DNA from: a virus
DNA length: 64,000 bases
IMG/VR virus record: IMGVR_UViG_3300008740_000001
Coordinates: 62,001 to 126,000 of that record
Direction: 5' to 3' (one strand)
This document shows positions 46,485 through 54,812 of this stretch, one piece after another. The notes under the pieces are model-generated. The model was not told the DNA's origin. It was given only the letters and a program-made list of their open reading frames with translations, and did no database searches. Numbering within the stretch: position 1 is the first letter of the stretch; every line of letters begins with the position of its first letter. Made by a program: the position numbers and the translations under genes.

Positions 46485-46724
46485 ATGGCAGCAGTAAACG
46501 TATCGGTAAGGGCCCGTGGTAGAGAACCGGCCGAAAAATTAATTCGACGGTTTATTAGAAAGTGTAAGAAAGAGAAAATTGTTGAGAGATATCGAGAGCG
46601 ACACGATCACTACGTCAAGCCCTCGGAAAAGAGAAGAATAAAGAGGAGAAAAGCGAAACGTCTTCGTGAATTAGACGAGCTTAAACGCTCAAAAATCAGG
46701 AAGCGTTCTAAATACAATAGGTAA
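46485..46724 (+). CDS. rpsU-like: Ribosomal protein bS21 homologue
   Basis: This 79-residue, very basic protein matches bS21. It has the conserved start VNVSVRARGREPAEKLIRRFIRKCKKE (compare V-x-x-x-E-P-x-x-x-A-L-R-R-F-K-R in E. coli) and a YVKPSEKRRIKRRKA segment corresponding to YEKPTxERKRAKA. A Lys/Arg-rich tail follows. bS21 binds the 30S platform near the anti-Shine-Dalgarno and is added late, so a phage copy could enter host ribosomes and bias initiation. bS21 genes are known in various uncultured and cultured phages. Here the gene begins directly after the previous stop (TAA-ATG), with no ribosome site of its own, so it is translationally coupled to the prohead module. Confidence 0.88.
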   Translation: MAAVNVSVRARGREPAEKLIRRFIRKCKKEKIVERYRERHDHYVKPSEKRRIKRRKAKRLRELDELKRSKIRKRSKYNR

Positions 46725-46758
46725 ATGTTTGTAGATTTGGATTACTTCTAAATCGCAG

Positions 46759-46769
46759 ACTATTTATAA
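46759..46769 (+). promoter_or_regulatory. ACTATTTATAA element (candidate late promoter)
   Basis: An exact copy of the element seen at 27469, 27485 and 54770. It lies 33 bases before the ATG at 46803 and just after the bS21 gene, at the start of the fibre-gene array. The promoter role is inferred. Confidence 0.5.
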
Positions 46770-46802
46770 AAAGCAACGTATTGCAATCGTAGGAGTTAGA
46801 AA

Positions 46803-47210
46803 ATGTCATATGATCAATCACAGCCATATACAGTAGGGCTGCACAATGTAGGTTCGTATCAGGTCTCGGCAGTACCGTATATAACGGGCTCGGCTACATT
46901 GGCTGCGAACAGCGAGCATAAACTTGAATTCCCAAATGTGACCAGATCTGTGACGGTCGTAAATCATAGTTCAGAGACCATCCGCATACACTTTGTCTCT
47001 AAAGACGAGGGAAACGTGATGGGCGGGTATCATTACGTCGAACTTGATAGCGACGAGGATTCGTACACATTCAATGTGAAGTGTAATGTAATTTATGTTT
47101 CAACACCTTCTGGTAACTCAGGAGCGGCGGAATATAGAGTAATCGCAGAGTTGACCAATATTGCCCGCCACCGCATGTATGCCCTGACCGGTTCAGGAAT
47201 TTCAGAATAA
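46803..47210 (+). CDS. Small beta-rich structural protein
   Basis: This 135-residue protein has a good ribosome site (TAGGAG). The sequence is beta-rich, with alternating hydrophobic strands such as RSVTVVNHSSETIRIHFVS and CNVIYVSTPSGNSG, and ends HRMYALTGSGISE. This would fit a single jelly-roll or immunoglobulin-like decoration domain. I recognise no named family. It opens the array of fibre-like genes and is a candidate head decoration or fibre-anchor protein (inference). Confidence 0.6.
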   Translation: MSYDQSQPYTVGLHNVGSYQVSAVPYITGSATLAANSEHKLEFPNVTRSVTVVNHSSETIRIHFVSKDEGNVMGGYHYVELDSDEDSYTFNVKCNVIYVSTPSGNSGAAEYRVIAELTNIARHRMYALTGSGISE

Positions 47211-47222
47211 AGGAGAGTTAAA

Positions 47223-50006
47223 ATGGGTTTTGGAGGAGGCTTTAAGGGCGGCGAAGGAGATCTTGGTAGCGACCTTAAAATTAATGACGGTACCATAAAG
47301 ATTAAGGAGCAAGCTAGCGCCGAAAGCGATAGTACCGCGTATGGTCAAATTTGGGTAAAATCAAATGCCCCATGTGATTTATATTTCACGGATGATACGG
47401 GCCAAGATATTCGAATCACCAACGATGGTAGTCTTGCGGCTGCAGGTTCGGCATCTGCCGTCAAGGCCGACGATATTGAGGACGGAGACGCCGCCGTTAC
47501 CCTGCAGGCCGAGTCTGGCAATAATGTTACGGTCAATGCCACAGCCGCACAACTACAGTTAAAGACTACAACTTCCGGCGAACTAGATATTACATCAGCC
47601 GGCACACTTGATATTAACGCAGTCGCCGTAGATCTCGACGGATCCGGGGCTGTCACTATAGATACCAGCGACACTACAAATGGCGTCAAGATTGGCGCAT
47701 CAACGTCTGGCATGCCGATCACTCTCGGCCATGGTACTTCCGAAACCACGGTTGGAGACAATCTGGTAGTTACGGGAGATCTTAAACTCACCGGAAACGT
47801 TATTAAGGCGTCAGACGGCGGAAGCACTATTACATTAGATACTTCTGACAATGTTACGATTGCTGGTGATTTACAGATTGATGGGAACAACATCAAAGAT
47901 GCCGGCGGAAACCAAGGAATTACATTTGATGGAAGTGGACACACAACTATCGATGGAAACCTGACAGTAACCGGAAACGTCATTAAGGCTTCAGACGGCG
48001 GAAGCACCATTACAATGGACACGTCTGACAACGTTACAGTTGCGGGCACTCTTACCTGCTCGACAAGCCTAACTATCGGATCCGCAGCAATGAGCGAGGC
48101 AGATCTTGAACAGCTTGACGGTATCACTGCCGGCACTGCTGCTGCTAGCAAGGCCGTCGTATTAGACGGAAGCAAGAACATCGCTACCATCGGAACAGTT
48201 GGCTGTGGAGCTATCACTTCTACTGGCGCCTCATCTATGGGGAGTCTATCTGTTGCCGGCGCCCTCGATTGCGACACCAGCTTCACGCTTGATTCAGTAG
48301 CAATTAACGCAACAGAGCTTGGTTACATCGACGGCGTAACTGCTGGAACCGCCACTGCTTCCAAAGCTGTGGTTCTTGATTCCAACAAAGATATTGGCAC
48401 TATTCGAAACTTGACTATTGATGGGACGCTTTCAGACGGAAACTATACTTTCGATACAAGCGGGAATGTAAGTGGCCTCGGCACAGTCGGCTCAGGGGCT
48501 ATCACTTCTAGTGGCATAATCAAGACAGATGATACAACTGACGCGACTAGCAAGACTGATGGTTCACTTCAAACTGATGGTGGCTTAAGCGTTGCCAAGG
48601 CAATTTATAACGGAACAGCAGCTACGCTAGCCGCAGATTCCGGCGTTGTGACAATGGGCTCCACTACTGCAGCCACTGTTTCAGCCGCCGGCATCTTGAA
48701 TGTCAACAATACAACAGAAGCAACTTCGGCAACGGATGGTTCACTTCAAACTGATGGCGGACTTTCGGTTGTAAAGAGCGCCGTAATCGGAGACGACTTA
48801 GATCTCTTATCTGATGGCGCCATTCTTAACATCGGAAGTACTTCCAAGTTTACTGTAACAGATCAGGGCGCCAACAATTGCGTAATGGCCACTTCGGGTC
48901 ACAGACTAGCCTTTGGTCATGCTGATGAATATGTTAGCGGCGATGGCACCGATCTTACAATTAACAGTAGTGGAGAAATCAATCTTGACGCAACAACCGT
49001 GGATCTGAACGGGGCCCTCGATGTTTCAGGCGCCTCACAGTTTGGCAGCACCATTACGGTCGGAGTCGATGGCACTGGCTATGATGTGAAGTTCTTTGGA
49101 GCCACGTCCAGCGCGTACATGCTTTGGGACGAAGACGAAGACGATCTTGTCTTGGCCGGCGCAGCCCGGGCAGTTGTCCCAGATGGACAATTGGTTCTTG
49201 GTTCGACGGCAGTTTCTTCTACGGCCGCTGAGTTGAACAAGCTCGACGGTGCAGACAGTAACGTTACGGCAGCCAAGCTCAGTACGCTTTCTGCATTAAG
49301 CGATACAGAGATTGGTTACATCGATGGTTCGGGTACATCAGTTGTGGCCTCTAAAGCAGTTGTCGCAGATAGCAACAGAGATGTTGCCACGCTTCGAAAT
49401 CTTACCATTGATGGAACACTTTCAGATGGAAACTATACTTTTGATACCAGCGGTAACGTCAGTGGCCTAGGGACGGTTGGCTGCGGTGCTATCACTACAA
49501 CTGGTAACTTTACTGGTTCAGGCGCCCTAACTTCATTTGGTTCAGGCCTACACAGGATTACGGTCGATCAAGATATTCGTTACGCCGATACGGCTGACGC
49601 GTCAGTGGTGGTAGAACTATCCGGCGTTAAAATCCCAGCAAACGCAATTATTACGCGAGTCGTCGCAGTAGTAAAGACGATATCAAATCTGGGCTCAGCC
49701 GATTCAGGCGCCCACAAAGTAAACATCCAAATGTCCGCTACCAGTGGCACAAGTGCAGATGCAGCGATTTCCACTGGAACAGAACTTCTGGGCGGCGGTG
49801 TTTCCAACACAATTAGTAGTGACGGCGCCGCAGAGGATGTTGATATGACTTCGCTTGCTGATGTTTGGATGTGTAACGATATTGTCAAAAACGGAACTTC
49901 GGATCAGTATCTCTATATTTGCAACGGCGGCGACGTTGACAATGGAACCACCGACCCGTCTGCTGGCACCTTAACCGTTATTGTTGAATATTATGGTATG
50001 GACTAG
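47223..50006 (+). CDS. Repetitive fibre-like structural protein
   Basis: This 927-residue protein is built from imperfect beta-repeats rich in Gly, Ser, Thr, Asp and Asn. A 26-residue unit occurs at residues about 190-215 and 250-275. A 29-residue unit beginning RNLTIDGTLSDGNY occurs near 395-423 and 725-753. LGYIDGVTAGT-type and SLQTDGGLSV-type elements also recur. Such repeats form long triple-beta-helix shafts in phage fibres. The C-terminal about 150 residues (from RITVDQDIRYAD) are non-repetitive, with ELSGVKIPANAIIT and end TVIVEYYGMD, and probably form the globular tip. Its position inside the head module suggests capsid fibres or a side fibre; the attachment site is unknown. Confidence 0.72.
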   Translation: MGFGGGFKGGEGDLGSDLKINDGTIKIKEQASAESDSTAYGQIWVKSNAPCDLYFTDDTGQDIRITNDGSLAAAGSASAVKADDIEDGDAAVTLQAESGNNVTVNATAAQLQLKTTTSGELDITSAGTLDINAVAVDLDGSGAVTIDTSDTTNGVKIGASTSGMPITLGHGTSETTVGDNLVVTGDLKLTGNVIKASDGGSTITLDTSDNVTIAGDLQIDGNNIKDAGGNQGITFDGSGHTTIDGNLTVTGNVIKASDGGSTITMDTSDNVTVAGTLTCSTSLTIGSAAMSEADLEQLDGITAGTAAASKAVVLDGSKNIATIGTVGCGAITSTGASSMGSLSVAGALDCDTSFTLDSVAINATELGYIDGVTAGTATASKAVVLDSNKDIGTIRNLTIDGTLSDGNYTFDTSGNVSGLGTVGSGAITSSGIIKTDDTTDATSKTDGSLQTDGGLSVAKAIYNGTAATLAADSGVVTMGSTTAATVSAAGILNVNNTTEATSATDGSLQTDGGLSVVKSAVIGDDLDLLSDGAILNIGSTSKFTVTDQGANNCVMATSGHRLAFGHADEYVSGDGTDLTINSSGEINLDATTVDLNGALDVSGASQFGSTITVGVDGTGYDVKFFGATSSAYMLWDEDEDDLVLAGAARAVVPDGQLVLGSTAVSSTAAELNKLDGADSNVTAAKLSTLSALSDTEIGYIDGSGTSVVASKAVVADSNRDVATLRNLTIDGTLSDGNYTFDTSGNVSGLGTVGCGAITTTGNFTGSGALTSFGSGLHRITVDQDIRYADTADASVVVELSGVKIPANAIITRVVAVVKTISNLGSADSGAHKVNIQMSATSGTSADAAISTGTELLGGGVSNTISSDGAAEDVDMTSLADVWMCNDIVKNGTSDQYLYICNGGDVDNGTTDPSAGTLTVIVEYYGMD
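47790..47867 (+). repeat. 26-residue fibre repeat, copy 1
   Basis: Encodes TGNVIKASDGGSTIT followed by LDTSDNVTIAG. It pairs with the copy at 47970-48047, which lies 180 bases (60 codons) downstream. Confidence 0.8.
47970..48047 (+). repeat. 26-residue fibre repeat, copy 2
   Basis: Differs from the copy at 47790-47867 by two conservative residue changes (Leu to Met, Ile to Val) plus several silent base changes. Confidence 0.8.
48405..48491 (+). repeat. 29-residue fibre repeat, copy 1
   Basis: Encodes a unit starting RNLTIDGTLSDGNY and ending SGLGTVG. The protein sequence is identical to the copy at 49395-49481. Confidence 0.85.
49395..49481 (+). repeat. 29-residue fibre repeat, copy 2
   Basis: All 29 residues match copy 1 at 48405-48491, although by my count 16 of the 87 bases differ. 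Every one of those differences is silent. Confidence 0.85.
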
Positions 50007-50024
50007 GAACAAGGGGAGTGTTGA

Positions 50025-50885
50025 ATGAGTTTTGGATGGGCATATGTAGGATGCGAAGACATAGCGGTTACAAGTCTACTTGGACCCTCCGGGTCCATTC
50101 TTGTCAGAACGGACACGTTTGTCCTCTCCGGTTCGCAGAATTATAAGCTCCTTCAAGAAGAGCCCGGCGAAGATGGCGAAACTCATAGTCACGCCTTATT
50201 ATTAACTGGCTCGTTCAAACAGCTAGGCAATGTTCATCGACTCGGATCCACACATATCACTGGAGCCCTAGGAGTCTCTGGCGATGTGACCGTGCAAGGA
50301 AACATCCATGCGAACTCATATAATGTCGTTAATACATCGATTACCGAAATAGAAGCTGCCGGTTCAAGTAACCTAGGCGACTCATTCGGGGATCTCCACA
50401 CTATAACTGGCTCTCTGGTTGTTGCTGGTCTCGGCACCCAGCGCCCCTCGTTGGTTGTAACGGGCTCTACACTGGGTGACAATGTACCGAGCACAGCTCT
50501 CCAAACTGCTTTTGTTGGTGTCGCGACAAACAGGCCCCCGACAATGTTGGCAGTCAGCGGCAGTTACTCAGTAAACTATGACAAGCTACCAACTAACTGC
50601 TTAGCGGCCACTTTGACGTTAACCAGTTCAATTGTGGGCGTAAACGCAAATTTGGCCGTAGCAGTCACCTTACCTCCAGCTACATCGACTCCCGGCCGGA
50701 TGGTTATTATCAAAGACGAAGCCGGTACCCAGCCGCGCACCACTAGCAACAAGATATCCGTTTTACCCGGCACTTCCAACGGAGTTGCCGACACTATTGA
50801 CGATCAATCTGCATACTACATTATGGGCTCTAGAGCAGCCTTATCGCTCTATTCAGACGGCATCAGTAAATGGTTCGTGTTCTAA
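50025..50885 (+). CDS. Fibre-like protein with shared C-terminal beta-domain
   Basis: This 286-residue protein has an AAGGGGAG ribosome site. The N-terminus is MSFGWAYVGCEDI. The middle contains typical fibre segments (ITGALGVSGDVTVQGNIHANSY). The C-terminal about 90 residues form a beta-domain with TLPPATSTPGRMVIIKDEAG, then DTIDDQSAYYIMGSRAAL and the ending SLYSDGISKWFVF. The same domain type ends the proteins at 50909 and 52256. This tip is common in phage fibres and probably trimerises or binds the receptor. Partner or attachment point unknown. Confidence 0.68.
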   Translation: MSFGWAYVGCEDIAVTSLLGPSGSILVRTDTFVLSGSQNYKLLQEEPGEDGETHSHALLLTGSFKQLGNVHRLGSTHITGALGVSGDVTVQGNIHANSYNVVNTSITEIEAAGSSNLGDSFGDLHTITGSLVVAGLGTQRPSLVVTGSTLGDNVPSTALQTAFVGVATNRPPTMLAVSGSYSVNYDKLPTNCLAATLTLTSSIVGVNANLAVAVTLPPATSTPGRMVIIKDEAGTQPRTTSNKISVLPGTSNGVADTIDDQSAYYIMGSRAALSLYSDGISKWFVF

Positions 50886-50908
50886 GCCATGCGTGGAGGG
50901 CACGATAG

Positions 50909-52063
50909 ATGGGATACAATGTATTATCAGGTTCAATTACTTCATACGGCTCAATCCAGATCACTGGCTCATTCAAAGCCATGGGTACGGGAGATCAGGG
51001 ATTCGTCGGAGACGGTTCTTTACTGACGGGTCTGCCCCATACAGAAGTATATTCAATTACAAATGCCAGTACTGATCGTCTCATAACAACGAATGACGGC
51101 AGCGGGAATTCATTCAACGCCGAAGATGGTTTGACATATAGTAGTGCTACGCGCACACTGACTGTAAAAGGTCTCGATGACGTACATGATACAACGATAA
51201 CAGTTGATATTACAGGTTCAAACAAATCTCAACTTCTACACGTAAGATCTAACGCAAACTCAAATATTCTGTTTGTAACGGGTTCTGGCAAAGTTGGTGT
51301 CGGCACCGGTACCCCAATCGCAACACTTGATGTAGCCGGAAAGATAGCGATCTCTGCGGAGAGTAATACTCCTGCTCAGCCGGCCGATGGGAAAGGGTTT
51401 CTATATAGCAAGTCAGACGGCAAACTGTATTGGCGTTCATATGATGTTACGGAAGTCGATTTGACCAGCGGTACTACACCGACTTTTAAGACGCTTGCTG
51501 TGTCGGGACAAGACGATGTAGTGGCCGATAGTACGACCGACACTCTGACTTTGGTTGCAGGAAGCAACATGACAATTACTACAGATGCCGCCGGCGACTC
51601 GATTACTTTTACATCCACCGGAGGAGGTGGCGGAGGCGGCTCTGGCATTTTTACAGAAGTAGACGGTTCAAACGCTTATGTTACTAGCAGTTTGAAGCTC
51701 GGCGGTACCGGCGCGACTAGCCACCAGTTGGCCGTTGTTGGTAGCACTTTACTCCTCGGCGGCATGGTACATAAGAGAGTAAGCAAGACCGCTGATTATA
51801 CGATCACTACGGGAGATTACTATATCGGTGTCGATACGACAGGCGGAACGTTTACGCTAACTTTGCCAGTTGCGAACAATACAGCGGAAGGTCAAACGTT
51901 TATTGTAAAAGATGAAGGAGGCGCCTCGAATACAAATGCTGTGGTGATCCATACTTCTGGCGATGCTGACAAAATTGATGGCGGTGATTCAGTGGTTTTG
52001 GAGTCTCCATACGCCGCTATAGCTATATACAGCGACGGTACATCGCGTTATTATGTGTACTAG
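50909..52063 (+). CDS. Fibre-like protein with shared C-terminal beta-domain
   Basis: This 384-residue protein starts MGYNVLSGSITSYG, like the MSYNLMSGSVEF start at 54813. Repetitive segments such as VGIGTGTPIATLDVAG-like units (VGVGTGTPIATLDV) are typical of fibre shafts. A Gly-rich hinge of about nine glycines lies near residue 240. The C-terminal domain has TFTLTLPVANNTAEGQTFIV, then DKIDGGDSVVLESPYAAIAI and the ending YSDGTSRYYVY, shared with 50025 and 52256. After the stop lies a T-rich structured intergenic region. Confidence 0.68.
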   Translation: MGYNVLSGSITSYGSIQITGSFKAMGTGDQGFVGDGSLLTGLPHTEVYSITNASTDRLITTNDGSGNSFNAEDGLTYSSATRTLTVKGLDDVHDTTITVDITGSNKSQLLHVRSNANSNILFVTGSGKVGVGTGTPIATLDVAGKIAISAESNTPAQPADGKGFLYSKSDGKLYWRSYDVTEVDLTSGTTPTFKTLAVSGQDDVVADSTTDTLTLVAGSNMTITTDAAGDSITFTSTGGGGGGGSGIFTEVDGSNAYVTSSLKLGGTGATSHQLAVVGSTLLLGGMVHKRVSKTADYTITTGDYYIGVDTTGGTFTLTLPVANNTAEGQTFIVKDEGGASNTNAVVIHTSGDADKIDGGDSVVLESPYAAIAIYSDGTSRYYVY

Positions 52064-52255
52064 TTTTTACAATAGTAGTTCGCTCTTTTAAAAAAAGCCA
52101 TTTTTTTTTCATTTTTTTTGTTTTTTTATTGTGACTAGCCTTTGGACGACTACTTAGAGGTGCTCGTCTGACCGTAATATCATGGCGCTTGCCGTGGTAT
52201 ATAAACAATCTTTTTTATAAAAGAGCTATTAAATCACATATGGAGGGATTAAAAA
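52064..52255 (+). other. T-rich intergenic region with nested inverted repeats
   Basis: This 192-base gap has no ORF of note. It has three T runs (52101-52109, 52112-52119 and 52121-52127). A 9-base inverted repeat, GCTCTTTTA at 52082-52090 and TAAAAGAGC at 52218-52226, encloses a hairpin with a 10-base stem, 52177-52186 pairing with 52191-52200 around GCTT (two G-U pairs). A TATGGAGGG ribosome site precedes the next ATG. It could end the previous transcript or act as a structured 5' leader for the next gene. Confidence 0.5.
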
Positions 52256-54676
52256 ATGGCTTATAAATTTCAATTAGGATCCGCTGTTCTCAGTGGTTCC
52301 ATTACACAGGAAGGTGACATTACTGGTTCATTCGACCTGTCTATCGCCACAGGTGGTACCATCGGCTGTGCAGCCGATAAAGACCTGATGACGCTCACAG
52401 ACGGCGTTGTCACCGTTGCCGGCGAGGTCTCTATGACCACGCTCGACATTGGTGGCACCAATGTTACGTCCACTGCCACCGAGCTTAACTTGCTCGACGC
52501 AATTACTAGAGGTTCTATCCTTTATGGAAACGCTTCCGGCGCCACGGCCCGGTTGGCAAAAGGTAGCGCGAACACGGTACTTTCATCCGATGGTACTGAC
52601 ATTGCGTACAGTACTGTTAGCAACGACATGCTCGCAGGCTCGATTGGCGCAGGCAAACTCGCAGGTGCTATTCCTGACAGCAAGCTGCAAACGATTGCTA
52701 CTGCAGGCAAAGTGGCACTCACCGCTCTTGAGATCGACGGTGGTACCGACATAAACGGCGCGCTCGCTGATGCAGATTTGATTATTATTGACGACGGTGC
52801 TGGCGGAACCAACAAATACTCTGCAATGTCCAGAGTCAAGACCTATGTGGCTGATCTGACGCTCACAACTGCCGCACAAACCAACATTACTTCTGTTGGC
52901 AACCTCGCCGGCGGCACTATCGCTAGCGGCTTCGGCGCAATCGATAACGGCACCAGCGGCATCACCTCGTCCGGCGTGCTTAAGCAGTCTGCCGACCTCG
53001 CCGCAGCCCCGAGCACTTCTCAGGCCGTCGCAGGTCAAGCAGGCTCAATCACTTTAGGTGTCGGCGCGGATGCTGGTATCGGTGTTCACAATGATCACCT
53101 TTACATTGAGAACAATACTGACACGAAGGATATTATCTTCAGAGTCCACGATGGCACTGATTATGATGACATCTTCTCGGTTGGTGGTATGGGCCTCGAA
53201 GTGGGCGACACCACGCCATTCATCTTCGGTGCATCTGAAGACTTTGCCTTGTCATGGGACGGCAGCGGCGGCGCATTCGTGATGAAAGCAAACGTCGAAG
53301 ATCAGCCTTTCGTAATGGACTGGCAATCCGACCAAGGCGATGACGCTGCGGACGCGTGGAGGTGGAGCATCAACAAAACCTCTGGAGTTATGACACTGGC
53401 CAGCAAGATTGACGGCGACTTCGACGACGTGCTGGTACAGCACACTCCCAATAATACCTTGGCCGATTCGATCAGCGCCTTCGGAGGCTCTGTTACCGTT
53501 GGTAAGGATCTCACCGTGACTGGCAACCTTACTATCAATGGAACAACAACCACTGTCGATACCACAAACATGCTGGTCAAAGATAGTTTGATTGGTTTAA
53601 ACGAAGGTGCCAGTTCTAACGCAAACGACTGCGGATTCATCATTGAACGTGGTTCAACTGGTAACAACGCTGCATTCATTTGGGACGAGTCTGCTGACAA
53701 GTTCACAATGGGCTTAACCACCGATTTGCCGAGCGCCACTGGTGACCTTACCGTCACTGCTGGTACACTTGTTGTAGGTACTTTAGAGGGTGACGTAACT
53801 GGTGATTTGACTGGTACCGTCCAGACCGCTGCACAAACCAACATTACAAGTCTTGGTACACTTACTGCACTTACTGTTGATCAAATTGCTATGGACGGCA
53901 AGGTCATGACCATGACCGGCAACACCGGTGATACTGCAGTCTTTACTGTAGGTACCAACGGCGACCTGAGTATCGTAACGACTGACACGGCCGCAGCCGC
54001 TGCTAACATCGCCATCACCGCAGATGGTACGGCAGAACTTGCTGGCACTACGGTCACCCTGAACTCCGGCGGTGGCGTTACTATTGATGCAGACAACGGA
54101 ACCATCACCTTTGCGGATGGTGGCGTATCTCTGGGAACGATCACATCGTCTGGATACTCCGGTGCTGCCGCTAGCGCGGCAACTGCGACTGTTGCTACAA
54201 CAGTGACAGTTTCAGACAACGAGTCTACAGCTGAGAATAACGCAATTCTCTTTGCCGCTGGCGCAGCCGGTTCTGGTAATGTTGGTGTTGAAGCCGATGC
54301 CGGCGATCTCCACTACAACCCCAGCACTGGTTTGTTGACGGCACCGGTCTTCTCCGGCGCTGTGCTGGCTAGCCTGAATTTTGTTGCTGTGGCTTCGTTG
54401 GGGAACGATTTCGCAAATGCCTACGCTCTGCAAGCCGGTAAGTATAACGTAGTCGATGGCGACCTTGATGCAAATCACTACGTGAAGCTTCCCAGCGGCG
54501 CCGCCGTTGGCGACCTAGTTCATGTTAAGCTGGAAGGAGCCGGCGGGTTCAAACTGTTCATTGAGTCTTATGCAGATGCTGTCAAGATTGATGGAGGCGA
54601 CTCCATTGTTCTCGAATCAGACTATGCTGCGGTCACATTGATTCAGGCTGACACCAACGATTGGCGAGTATTCTAA
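52256..54676 (+). CDS. Large fibre-like protein with shared C-terminal beta-domain
   Basis: This 806-residue protein starts MAYKFQLGSAVLSGSITQEG. The long shaft has elements such as VTSTATELNLLDAITRG and repeated TAAQTNITSLGTL segments. It also has a central patch NTLYIEN-like strand region (HNDHLYIENNTDTKDIIFRVHDG) and VTGNLTINGTTTTVDTTNMLVKD; these are hallmarks of repetitive phage fibres. The C-terminus has VKIDGGDSIVLESDYAAVTL and the ending WRVF, homologous to the tips at 50025 and 50909. The gene looks richer in GC than its neighbours and is preceded by a T-rich region and followed by a strong terminator. It therefore forms its own cassette, possibly exchanged between phages. Confidence 0.7.
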   Translation: MAYKFQLGSAVLSGSITQEGDITGSFDLSIATGGTIGCAADKDLMTLTDGVVTVAGEVSMTTLDIGGTNVTSTATELNLLDAITRGSILYGNASGATARLAKGSANTVLSSDGTDIAYSTVSNDMLAGSIGAGKLAGAIPDSKLQTIATAGKVALTALEIDGGTDINGALADADLIIIDDGAGGTNKYSAMSRVKTYVADLTLTTAAQTNITSVGNLAGGTIASGFGAIDNGTSGITSSGVLKQSADLAAAPSTSQAVAGQAGSITLGVGADAGIGVHNDHLYIENNTDTKDIIFRVHDGTDYDDIFSVGGMGLEVGDTTPFIFGASEDFALSWDGSGGAFVMKANVEDQPFVMDWQSDQGDDAADAWRWSINKTSGVMTLASKIDGDFDDVLVQHTPNNTLADSISAFGGSVTVGKDLTVTGNLTINGTTTTVDTTNMLVKDSLIGLNEGASSNANDCGFIIERGSTGNNAAFIWDESADKFTMGLTTDLPSATGDLTVTAGTLVVGTLEGDVTGDLTGTVQTAAQTNITSLGTLTALTVDQIAMDGKVMTMTGNTGDTAVFTVGTNGDLSIVTTDTAAAAANIAITADGTAELAGTTVTLNSGGGVTIDADNGTITFADGGVSLGTITSSGYSGAAASAATATVATTVTVSDNESTAENNAILFAAGAAGSGNVGVEADAGDLHYNPSTGLLTAPVFSGAVLASLNFVAVASLGNDFANAYALQAGKYNVVDGDLDANHYVKLPSGAAVGDLVHVKLEGAGGFKLFIESYADAVKIDGGDSIVLESDYAAVTLIQADTNDWRVF

Positions 54677-54715
54677 GATACCCTTGGATTCTTACGAATC
54701 TCGACTCTATTTACT

Positions 54716-54749
54716 GGGGGCCCTCTTCGGGGGGCCTCCTTTTTATTTT
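54716..54749 (+). terminator. Rho-independent terminator with TTCG tetraloop
   Basis: GGGGGCCCTC (54716-54725) pairs with GGGGGCCTCC (54730-54739) over ten positions (two G-U) around a TTCG loop, followed directly by TTTTTATTTT. It lies 40 bases after the 806-residue fibre gene. This is a textbook intrinsic terminator. Confidence 0.9.
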
Positions 54750-54769
54750 GGCGGATTTGTTAACACTCT

Positions 54770-54780
54770 ACTATTTATAA
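54770..54780 (+). promoter_or_regulatory. ACTATTTATAA element (candidate late promoter)
   Basis: An exact copy of the recurring element, 20 bases after the terminator at 54716-54749 and 32 bases before the ATG at 54813. A new transcript is expected to start here, since the terminator stops upstream transcription. Confidence 0.55.
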
Positions 54781-54812
54781 AAGAACCTTAGAAGTGTCTT
54801 GGAAGGTATTAA

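Noticed and set aside
47345-48286. Minus-strand ORF of 313 codons opposite the repetitive fibre gene
   Set aside because: It mirrors the Gly/Thr-rich repeats in the real gene, has Ser/Val/Pro-biased composition, no ribosome site, and no other minus-strand gene exists here.
52090-52127. A-run and T-run as a terminator after the 384-residue fibre gene
   Set aside because: The only stem is A-T with a GCCA loop, too weak to call; kept as part of the structured region.
53302-53844. Minus-strand ORF of 180 codons inside the 806-residue fibre gene
   Set aside because: Its Ser/Val/Pro-rich sequence is complementary to fibre repeats, with no independent signals.
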